Assembly (NCBI GenBank): GCA_964624165.1
Contig: CAZUWG010000010.1
Location: forward strand, 1-21,879
DNA from: OLB19 sp964624165
GTDB taxonomy: Bacteria; Patescibacteriota; Minisyncoccia; Phycocordibacterales; UBA918
Direction: 5' to 3'
Length of the DNA: 21,879 nt
The position numbers and the translations under genes were made by a program. Under the pieces are notes generated by a model. It did no database searches. It was not told the DNA's origin and saw only the letters and a program-made list of their open reading frames with translations. Every line of letters starts with the position of its first letter. The first letter of the stretch is position 1. Positions 1 through 6,773 of this stretch are shown here, piece after piece.

Positions 1-2
1 TT

Positions 3-680
3 ACTGAAATTAAGAAATATAAAGGTAATGGTACTCAGCATACCAGCAACGATAGCTATATTCTCAGTGGTCATTTTTATTATGATGTTTCTGTTCCTAT
101 CCGACGACAAATAGTCAAAAATTGGCTTAAAGAAAATAAAGATATTTCAGGCAAAGATTTTGTGGCTGTTTTAGACAGTTTGTATAAAGGTAAATCTCAT
201 GAAGAAAAGACAATCGCAAGTTACTTACTTGGCTATCATCACCCACATCGTAAAATAATTAAGCCAAAGCAGCTTAACCAATGGCTTGATCATCTAGTCG
301 GATGGGCTGAAATAGATTCACTTTGCCAGAATGTGTTTACTGCGAAGGAGATTTTGGCTGACTGGCAGACATGGGAGTCTTTCATAAAGAAGCTTTCTAA
401 AGATAATAATATAAATAAGAGGCGCGCATCACTTGTGTTACTCACTGGCCCTACGCATAGGTGCGATGATAAGCGGTTACGGGAGTTGGCTTTTGAAATG
501 ATAGATACGCTCAAGCATGAAAAGCAAATCATCATTACCAAAGCAATATCTTGGTTACTTCGTGAGATGTCTGAACCACACAAGAATGAAGTGTCCGAAT
601 ATTTGAAGATAAATGAAGACACTCTACCTAAGGTTTGCGTGCGTGAAGCATGGAGAAAAATAAAGACTGGCAGAAAATAA
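3..680 (+). CDS. DNA alkylation repair protein, AlkD-like (5' end outside window)
   Basis: The frame is open from base 3, so the gene starts upstream of the window; the first visible in-frame GTG (162) is internal, because recognisable sequence precedes it. The protein is helix-rich and matches the HEAT-like AlkD family, DNA glycosylases that remove alkylated bases such as 3-methyl- and 7-methylpurines. Family landmarks visible are the segment LVGWAEIDSLC (the W..xD core of the second half), a basic helix with NKRRASLVLL, and the C-terminal KAISWLLREM followed by VREAWRKI. About 225 residues are present, close to the family's usual length of about 230, so only a short N-terminus is missing. 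No gene follows on this strand for about 190 bases. The family call is firm; substrate and activity are inferred from the family. Confidence 0.82.
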   Translation, partial: TEIKKYKGNGTQHTSNDSYILSGHFYYDVSVPIRRQIVKNWLKENKDISGKDFVAVLDSLYKGKSHEEKTIASYLLGYHHPHRKIIKPKQLNQWLDHLVGWAEIDSLCQNVFTAKEILADWQTWESFIKKLSKDNNINKRRASLVLLTGPTHRCDDKRLRELAFEMIDTLKHEKQIIITKAISWLLREMSEPHKNEVSEYLKINEDTLPKVCVREAWRKIKTGRK

Positions 681-873
681 ATTTATGTCGAAAAGGACTT
701 TTGATATTAGGAAATTGGTTCATTTTAACGTGGGGCAAGGCAAGGTTCGTAGACAGGGGCATTTGTTTCTTTAAGGAACAGTTGTTATTATTTAGGGATG
801 TTTGACACAAGAGGTATCTTGGAATTTTTGTGTGTGTAAATGTAATGGCTATTCATAACATGAATGAACTAAA

Positions 874-2691
874 ATGAAAAAAACACTACGCTACGCACTA
901 GCATTGTTTTTTTGTCTCCTGTTTGTTTTTTCTGGTTGGTTGCAGATTGCAGGATTTCCACCGGTACCAAAAGAGGCTTTGGCCGCTTCACCCCTTGTGG
1001 TCTCAAGAGGGAATGGAACATCAGGTAATGCGACAACTCTTACCGTTACGCTTACTGGTACACCGGCTTCAGGAGATCTATATGTAGTGTTTTTGCAATC
1101 CCAAACAAACACCGTAACCTGGTCGCAAAATACCGGCACCACTGGCTGGGTCGAGCTCGCTGACACAAATGGTCAGGCCATATTTTATAAACAAATAGGA
1201 GCTAGCGAGCCAAACCCGACTTTTATACAGTCACAAAGTACTAGGTCCGGCTACGGGGTGTTGCAGATCACAGGACATGAAAATCCAGCCACCCAAGCGC
1301 CAGAGGTAGGCACACAATCAACAGGTACCGGTAGCGCTCCAAACCCACCCTCCATTACGCCAACCGGCGGCAGCAAAGACTACCTTTTCATTGCTGTGGG
1401 CGGAAATAACGATGCACGAAGAAACTATACCGTAGCACCTACAAACTACACAAATCTTAATGCATTTAACACGTCAGGTGGTCCAAATGGTGGAGCAGGA
1501 GCTACTGCCGAAAGAGAGTTGACTGCCTCGACTGAAAACCCCGACACGTTTACTATGGACGGTAGTGCGACTTGGTTTTCTAATATAATCGCCGTGCATC
1601 CGGAAGCGTCTACCGCTCCGACCGTCAGCACCAACGCAGCCACCAGCGTTACTTCCAATGCCGCGACAATCAATGGAGAAATCACCGATACCGGCGGAGC
1701 AAATGCCACTGTACGAGGTTTTGTGTGGGGGACCAGCGCGACGTTGTCTGGTGGTGATACTGCCACGACTACAGAAAGCGGCACATTCGGCATCAGCACG
1801 TTTAGTAGCAATAGAACTAGTTTAAGCCCTAGTACGGTTTATTATTTTCGAGCTTACGCAACCAATGTCGCCGGCACAGGGTATGGGTCAATTCTCAATT
1901 TTACTACAGAGTCCTCGCTACCTGTCGCGTCGGGCGTTTCTATCAATGGAGGAGCAACGAGCATCAATCTCACTGAAAATACCACCACGGCGGCATCTTG
2001 TGTAGGCACCGTCTCAGACGGTGATGGGTTTGCCGATATTACCTCAGTCACGGCCGACTTTTACCGGACATCAGTCGGTACTGGTGGGGGAACAAATAAC
2101 AACAACTACTATCAAATGGTGGGAGATGCGCAGTGCGTGCCTTCAGGTGGCTCTGGAAACAGCGAGGTGTATACGTGTGATTTCTCGGTGCAATATTATG
2201 CTGACCCTACCGATGCAGGATCGGCCTATGAGGCAGATAGCTGGACATGCAATATGACCCCCTCTGATAGCGGAGGAGCGGGTACTTCAGCAAGTGATAC
2301 TATCGAAATGAACAGCTTGGTGGCGATAGATATTTCATCCACGATTAGCTATGGATTGGTGAATCCAAACTCTAATACAGGCGCAACCAACTCATCCCTC
2401 ACCGTGACCAATACAGGCAACAATTCCATCGACGTGCAATTGTCAGGGACTGATATGACCTCAGGCGGTAATACGCTCGCCGTTGCCAATCAAGAATACT
2501 CTTTGTCACCATTTACCTATGGTACGGGCACGACATTAAGTGCGACTGCGACTTCTCTGGCAGTCGACCTCGCCCAACCCACCAGCGCTACGGTGCCCGT
2601 GCAGGATATTATTTATTGGGGTATCAATGTACCAAACGGTACACCAGAAGGTGTCTACGGCGGCACAAATACGGTGACGGCCATACAATAA
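874..2691 (+). CDS. Large secreted modular surface protein with Fn3-like and shared C-terminal domain
   Basis: The 605-residue protein has a long N-terminal signal peptide (hydrophobic residues 8-28, probable cleavage after EALAA near 38). Residues 40-245 form a Ser/Thr/Gly-rich beta domain ending in FSNIIAVHPE, the style of jelly-roll modules in phage and surface proteins. Residues 247-345 resemble a fibronectin type III domain (STVYYFRAYATNVAGTGYG). Residues 350-605 are a domain repeated almost whole in the next gene, with marks FYRT, QYYADPTDAGS, SGTDMTSGG, VANQEYS and the terminal WGINVPNGTPEGVYGGTNT. There is no C-terminal TM segment or LPXTG motif, so anchoring would have to be through another protein. 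No Shine-Dalgarno precedes the ATG. A good TTGACA lies at 802-807 but no well-spaced -10 follows, so the promoter is unresolved. A five-codon ORF (860-877) overlaps the start by ATGA and is probably chance. Function unknown. Confidence 0.85.
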   Translation: MKKTLRYALALFFCLLFVFSGWLQIAGFPPVPKEALAASPLVVSRGNGTSGNATTLTVTLTGTPASGDLYVVFLQSQTNTVTWSQNTGTTGWVELADTNGQAIFYKQIGASEPNPTFIQSQSTRSGYGVLQITGHENPATQAPEVGTQSTGTGSAPNPPSITPTGGSKDYLFIAVGGNNDARRNYTVAPTNYTNLNAFNTSGGPNGGAGATAERELTASTENPDTFTMDGSATWFSNIIAVHPEASTAPTVSTNAATSVTSNAATINGEITDTGGANATVRGFVWGTSATLSGGDTATTTESGTFGISTFSSNRTSLSPSTVYYFRAYATNVAGTGYGSILNFTTESSLPVASGVSINGGATSINLTENTTTAASCVGTVSDGDGFADITSVTADFYRTSVGTGGGTNNNNYYQMVGDAQCVPSGGSGNSEVYTCDFSVQYYADPTDAGSAYEADSWTCNMTPSDSGGAGTSASDTIEMNSLVAIDISSTISYGLVNPNSNTGATNSSLTVTNTGNNSIDVQLSGTDMTSGGNTLAVANQEYSLSPFTYGTGTTLSATATSLAVDLAQPTSATVPVQDIIYWGINVPNGTPEGVYGGTNTVTAIQ

Positions 2692-2852
2692 AAAAGCGCT
2701 ATAGAGGTGATTTAATTAAAGAGAAGAGGGTCAACACTGGCCACTTTAGGTGTCTTTTATTTTTAAGTCTGAAAGCAAGGTACGGAGGGGATTTACCTTA
2801 GATCTCTTTAAAGCGTTTTATACACAGTCGAAATTTATCGCTCGATGGTTCC

Positions 2853-2861
2853 TGCTACAAT
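2853..2861 (+). promoter_or_regulatory. Extended -10 promoter candidate for the 305-residue surface protein
   Basis: TGCTACAAT matches an extended -10 (TGnTAnnnT) in the 214-base gap between the two paralogous surface genes. It would give a leader of about 38 nt. A second AT-rich box, TATTAT at 2881-2886, is closer to the start. No clear -35 is present. Confidence 0.35.
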
Positions 2862-2905
2862 ATATAGATTGCGATAGTGGTATTATTTAGTTTAATTTAC
2901 GAGAA

Positions 2906-3823
2906 ATGACATTAATTAGAAAAATCAGATCAGAGGCGATCATCCTTATAGTGGCAGCCTTCTTTTCAATTGCAATCATTGCATACGCTGATACCGCCAC
3001 GACTTCCGTGGAGGTCGGTAACGCCGCGCCTTCATTATCAAACACTACCCTAAATAACGGCGCCGCGATCACTCTCACTGAAAATACGACCACCTCTCTC
3101 ACCGCTACCACCACCGTCACTGATGCCAATGGCTGTAGTACGATTACTGACGTGACGGCAAATTTCTATAGAACGGATATCACCAATGCTGCATGTGATA
3201 CTGTCGGGGAAGCAGACAACAATAACTGTTATCCAGTAGTGACCTGTACCGTAGCTGGAGGTACTTGTACAGGTGGAGCGGATACTTCAGCGGATTATGT
3301 GTGTACTGTAAGCTTGCAGTACTACGCCGATCCAACTGACGCTGGTTCGGTAAACGCCGCAACCGACTGGTCGGTGACTGTGGAAGCAAGCGACGGCACA
3401 GCCAGCTCTACGCCAGCAACAGCCAATGCAGAGCTTAACACCCTACTTTCTTTGGATGTCACTGCCACCATCGCGTACGGCACCCTGTCTGCCAACACCA
3501 ATACCGGCGCAGTAAACTCTACAACTACTGTCACCAATACCGGTAATGCTGACATGGACCCAGAAATCTCAGGTACTGACATGACTTCAGGTGGAGACAC
3601 AATAGCAGTCGCCAATCAAGAATACTCAGCGGCAGGCTTCACCTATGGAGCAGGGACTGATCTTTCTGCGTCTGCAACACAGATTAACCTCTCCTTGGCA
3701 CAGCCAACTTCCGGCACAGCACCGTTGACCGATGATGTCTCGTGGGGGATTGGCATTCCTAACGGACAGCCAACCGGTACATACACAGGCACAAACACAA
3801 TTAGCGCTGCGGCAGGTATATAG
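2906..3823 (+). CDS. Secreted surface protein, paralogue of the C-terminal half of the preceding protein
   Basis: The 305-residue protein has a signal peptide (hydrophobic residues 11-26, cleavage likely after AYA at 28) and a mature start of DTATTSVEV. The rest corresponds to residues 350-605 of the upstream protein: LTENTTT, ANFYRTD, LQYYADPTDAGS, VTNTGN, SGTDMTSGGDT, VANQEYS, LAQPTSG and the closing WGIGIPNGQPTGTYTGTNT all recur in the same order. Identity extends into DNA in places, which points to tandem duplication. Composition is Thr/Ser/Asn/Asp-rich, with cysteines in the first half. No anchor is visible. The pattern, two beta-sandwich regions with no catalytic motif, suggests a structural or binding protein. 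I do not recognise a named family for the C-terminal domain. Confidence 0.85.
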   Translation: MTLIRKIRSEAIILIVAAFFSIAIIAYADTATTSVEVGNAAPSLSNTTLNNGAAITLTENTTTSLTATTTVTDANGCSTITDVTANFYRTDITNAACDTVGEADNNNCYPVVTCTVAGGTCTGGADTSADYVCTVSLQYYADPTDAGSVNAATDWSVTVEASDGTASSTPATANAELNTLLSLDVTATIAYGTLSANTNTGAVNSTTTVTNTGNADMDPEISGTDMTSGGDTIAVANQEYSAAGFTYGAGTDLSASATQINLSLAQPTSGTAPLTDDVSWGIGIPNGQPTGTYTGTNTISAAAGI

Positions 3824-3868
3824 CAAATAAATAACACGCTCTTAGCCTGTTCATTTTTTGCTCGTATC

Positions 3869-3877
3869 TGGTAATAT
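3869..3877 (+). promoter_or_regulatory. Extended -10 promoter of the cohesin-dockerin operon
   Basis: TGGTAATAT fits an extended -10 (TGnTAnnnT) and ends 8 nt before the ATG at 3886, so the transcript would be leaderless or nearly so. No Shine-Dalgarno sequence precedes the start. Genes downstream to 8268 have gaps of 4, 1 and -8 nt and no other good promoter, so this box probably drives all four. Confidence 0.5.
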
Positions 3878-3885
3878 CATAGTTA

Positions 3886-4791
3886 ATGAAGAAACTGATA
3901 TATTTTTCCCTCATAGCTGTATTTTTACTTGGTCCCAATGTTTCTCAGGCTGGCTTTGGAGTATCGCCAGGAAAGATTATTGAAGACAACTTAGTGCCTG
4001 GATCTTACTACGAGACGACGGTCTATTTGGTGCAGGGAGATCCAAAGCAAGATCTAAACATAAATATTGGAGTTGAGTCTGAGTATATAAAAGACTGGGT
4101 AACCATTATCGATGGCAATCAGCAAGTAATACCAAAAGGCGTACAACAATTTCCTTTAAAGCTGGCCATTGAAGTGCCTGAAGATGCGGATCTAAATATC
4201 TATAAAGCTTTTCTAAGAATTAATACTGTCCCGGAGGCAGGCAATACTGATGGGCAGATCGCCATTTCAATTGGCGGGCGAATCGATCTTGAGCTTACGG
4301 TCGGTGATGATATCATCAGTCAATACGAAATTATTTCTTTAGATATTCTTGACATAAAGCAAGTTGAAGACCCTACGGTTGTTGTAAAAATAAGAAATGA
4401 AGGTAATGTTTCAGCAGCTCCTTACGCTGCTTCGTTTGAACTCTTTAATAAGTTTGGCACGGTGCGGCTGGGCTACGCTGACTTTGAAGATTTTAATCCA
4501 GTCAAGTCTTTCTCAGAAGAAAGCCAAAAGATTACTTTTCCGGTTGATGTACGGCTGGCTCCTGGTGAGTATTGGGGAGAAGTAAAGATCTACAACGACA
4601 AAGGTGAGGTTATAAAAGAATTGCGAACTGTTTTCGATGTTTCGGAAGTCAACAACTTTGATTTGGTGTGGGCATACATCGTCGATAATATTTGGTTGGT
4701 ATATATCGCAGGTATAGCAATTTTACTCATTGTTTTAGTAGGAATTATCAAAAAAATCAAAAGAAGAAGAATAAAAAACATACGAACGTAA
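3886..4791 (+). CDS. Membrane-anchored two-domain surface protein, DUF916/WxL-interacting-like layout
   Basis: The 301-residue protein has a signal peptide (1-22, ending SQA), two Ig-like beta-sandwich regions (about 23-140 and 145-255), one TM helix (about 266-288) and a short basic cytoplasmic tail (KKIKRRRIKNIRT). The first domain begins with FGVSPGKIIEDNLVPG and the second contains the phrase KIRNEGNVSAAPY and a late LAPGEYWGEVKIYN. This order, N-terminal domain, Ig domain, TM and basic tail, is the layout of the DUF916 WxL-interacting proteins of Gram-positive bacteria, which hold WxL surface proteins to the cell wall. I infer resemblance of architecture, not proven homology. It is the first gene of an operon and is followed after 4 nt by the dockerin gene, so it may anchor the secreted paralogues encoded just upstream. 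Confidence 0.75.
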   Translation: MKKLIYFSLIAVFLLGPNVSQAGFGVSPGKIIEDNLVPGSYYETTVYLVQGDPKQDLNINIGVESEYIKDWVTIIDGNQQVIPKGVQQFPLKLAIEVPEDADLNIYKAFLRINTVPEAGNTDGQIAISIGGRIDLELTVGDDIISQYEIISLDILDIKQVEDPTVVVKIRNEGNVSAAPYAASFELFNKFGTVRLGYADFEDFNPVKSFSEESQKITFPVDVRLAPGEYWGEVKIYNDKGEVIKELRTVFDVSEVNNFDLVWAYIVDNIWLVYIAGIAILLIVLVGIIKKIKRRRIKNIRT

Positions 4792-4795
4792 TCCC

Positions 4796-5914
4796 ATGGA
4801 ACTGTACCGGCGTTTTCTTGGCACGGCACTTATACTTTGTATATTTTTTCCTATATTTCATAGCAACGCTGATACGGCCGATGTTTCTGTGGAGATTACG
4901 ATTTTGGAATGTAGTGACGGCCTTGATAATGATGGAGACGGCTTCATCGATTATCCAAACGATCCCGGATGCGATAGTGCAATTGATGATAGTGAGGAGG
5001 AGATCTATCAATGTAGTGATGGCCTTGATAATGATGGCGATGGATTCATTGATTTTCCTGATGATATTGGCTGCGGGAGCCTCACTGATGATGATGAGAC
5101 AAACGCGACACCTCCTATATCTTCCGGCGGCGGCGGAGGGGGAGGCGGCACTAGTCGGTCTGAGGCGCAAGGTATTGTAGAAATTACCGGTAATGCCTTT
5201 CCCCAAAGTGATATTTTTTTATTAAAAAACGGAGTTGAAGTTTTGAGTGTCAAATCTGACGAACAAGCTACGTTTGCGGCAGTAGTGGAAGATTTGAGTC
5301 GGGGTAACTATATTTTTTCTATTTACGGGAGGGATCGGCAGGGCTTAAAGTCGCCAGTTTTTAGCTTCCCATTAAATATTACAAAAGGAACCCGCACCAC
5401 TATCAGTGGGGTATATTTAGCGCCCACTTTCACATCAGACAAACTAGAGGTCACGAAAGGGGAGTCGATAGACTTTTTTGGTTTTACCGCGCCTCAGGCT
5501 GATGTGGTGGTAAAAATTAATTCAGAGGTTGAATATGAGGTGGTACAAAGATCAGGAGAAAATGGAGCATTCCTTGTGCGGTTCAATACGGGGGTTTTGG
5601 AGATTGGACATCATGAGGCAAAAGCGCAGTCAAAAAAAGGCGACGACGTTTCTAATTTTGGAAACGAAGTCGGCTTTATAGTAGGAGACAAAACCGTTGT
5701 TAGAACTGCCAACCAAGTAGATGGAGATGGTTTACTGCGGGGTGACGTGAATGGTGATATGCGGGTTAACCTTGTGGATTTTTCTATTGCATCTTTTTGG
5801 TATAAAAAAATCTTGAGTCCACAAATTATGTATGCTGAAGAAAAAAGCTTGAATGGTGATGGACGCATTGATTTGGTCGACTTTAGCATAATGGCAGCCA
5901 ACTGGACCGGATAA
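4796..5914 (+). CDS. Secreted dockerin protein with calcium-type repeats
   Basis: The 372-residue protein has a signal peptide (1-25, ending SNA). Two 34-residue repeats follow (C39-C59 and C73-C93), each with CSDGLDNDGDGFID, an Asp-rich thrombospondin type 3-like calcium loop closed by a cysteine pair. Next are an eight-glycine hinge (about 113-120) and two Ig-like domains (about 127-195 and 200-290). The C-terminus is a type I dockerin. Loop one has ligands D317, N319, D321 and D328 (GDVNGDMRVNLVD). Loop two, 34 residues later, has S351, N353, D355, D359 and D362 (LNGDGRIDLVD), with Ser replacing the usual first Asp. Dockerins bind cohesins through duplicated calcium loops followed by helices; both loops here are followed by FSI helices. 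The two genes directly downstream encode cohesin-like domains. There is no catalytic module, so this looks like a structural or ligand-binding subunit. Confidence 0.85.
   Translation: MELYRRFLGTALILCIFFPIFHSNADTADVSVEITILECSDGLDNDGDGFIDYPNDPGCDSAIDDSEEEIYQCSDGLDNDGDGFIDFPDDIGCGSLTDDDETNATPPISSGGGGGGGGTSRSEAQGIVEITGNAFPQSDIFLLKNGVEVLSVKSDEQATFAAVVEDLSRGNYIFSIYGRDRQGLKSPVFSFPLNITKGTRTTISGVYLAPTFTSDKLEVTKGESIDFFGFTAPQADVVVKINSEVEYEVVQRSGENGAFLVRFNTGVLEIGHHEAKAQSKKGDDVSNFGNEVGFIVGDKTVVRTANQVDGDGLLRGDVNGDMRVNLVDFSIASFWYKKILSPQIMYAEEKSLNGDGRIDLVDFSIMAANWTG
4910..5113 (+). repeat. Two tandem 102-bp units encoding Ca-type Cys/Asp repeats
   Basis: The units (4910-5011 and 5012-5113) encode C-S-D-G-L-D-N-D-G-D-G-F-I-D and end with a GC pair of residues. 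They share protein sequence over the Asp-rich loop but differ at many third codon positions, so the duplication is old and under protein-level selection. Confidence 0.75.
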
Positions 5915-5915
5915 T

Positions 5916-6773
5916 ATGAAAATCTTAATTTTTAGCGCATTGCTTTTGTTACTCCCGCTCACTGCGCAGGGAGCGAGCTTCTTTTTTTCTCCGGAGCAGG
6001 TGGAGACTAAAATCGGTGCTCGATTTGAGGTAAAATTTATTATTGACACAGAAGAAGAGGTGGTTAATGCCATAGAAGGAATGTTAAAAATTCCTGATGG
6101 ATTGCGGGTGGTTGAAATTCTTCACGGCTCGTCTTTAATTACCTTATGGATTGAGAGACCGAATGTTCGAGAAAATACCGTTTATTTTTCTGGTATCACC
6201 CCTGGCGGTTTTCAAGGAGAAATCGGTGTAGCAAGAGGTGCCTTTATACCGGGAGTTGTTTTTACGCTTATATTGGAATCTGTTGACAGGACTACAAAAA
6301 ACATTCTGCCTTACGATATGGTGGCACTCCTAGGCGATGGTAAAGGTACAGCAGCCAAAGTGACAACCAATTCCTTCACCTACGTGCATTCAGAAACAGA
6401 AGCAGATTTTTCACTTGAAAATGATGACGTGCCTCCAGAAGAATTTTTCCCTGTCGTGATTGAAGACGCCTTGCTGGGTGAAAAATCTGCTTTAATTTTC
6501 TCTACCAGGGATGCTCAGTCAGGTATATCGCATTTTGAAGTGAAAGAAGGTGAGAATGATTGGGTGGTGACTGAGAGTCCTTATGTGATCCGTGATCAAA
6601 CCTTACAATCGAACATGGTAGTCAAGGCGGTAGATAAGGCGGGGAACATACGGCTAGCTGAAGTCCCTGCCCACAATCAAGGGACAACTAACTTGTTTGT
6701 CATTTGGATACTCTCTATAATAATGTTAGTTGCTGTACTAGTAACATTTTTCTTTAAAAAATTAAATGATTAA
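5916..6773 (+). CDS. Membrane-anchored cohesin-like protein (short form)
   Basis: The 285-residue protein has a signal peptide (1-20). Residues 21-150 form a cohesin-like domain: an opening strand FFFSPEQVETKIGARFEVKFII, the central phrase EGMLKIPDGLRVVEI, then ENTVYFSGITPGGFQG and a closing strand. A second beta domain (about 165-240) contains the SGISHFEVKEG and VVKAVDKAGNIR phrases of Ig-like OmpL47-type modules. One TM helix (about 252-277) and a four-residue tail (KLND) finish the protein, so the cohesin faces outward. The start lies 1 nt after the dockerin gene's stop, without a Shine-Dalgarno, which implies coupled translation. Cohesins are the receptors for dockerins. Type and specificity cannot be told by eye; a broader carbohydrate-binding-like fold is the main alternative. 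Confidence 0.78.
   Translation: MKILIFSALLLLLPLTAQGASFFFSPEQVETKIGARFEVKFIIDTEEEVVNAIEGMLKIPDGLRVVEILHGSSLITLWIERPNVRENTVYFSGITPGGFQGEIGVARGAFIPGVVFTLILESVDRTTKNILPYDMVALLGDGKGTAAKVTTNSFTYVHSETEADFSLENDDVPPEEFFPVVIEDALLGEKSALIFSTRDAQSGISHFEVKEGENDWVVTESPYVIRDQTLQSNMVVKAVDKAGNIRLAEVPAHNQGTTNLFVIWILSIIMLVAVLVTFFFKKLND

Noticed and set aside
802..807. Perfect TTGACA as promoter of the 605-residue gene
   Set aside because: No acceptable -10 at 15-19 bp, so I did not list it as a promoter.
4781..4790. TACGAACGTA, the centre of the LexA operator, at the end of the 301-residue gene
   Set aside because: Only the inner ten bases match, the outer arms are absent, and it is coding sequence with no promoter around it.
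4692..5206. Frames of 162 (+) and 149 (-) codons over the dockerin gene start
   Set aside because: Shadows of the Asp/Gly-rich repeats; the dockerin frame has signal peptide and domains.
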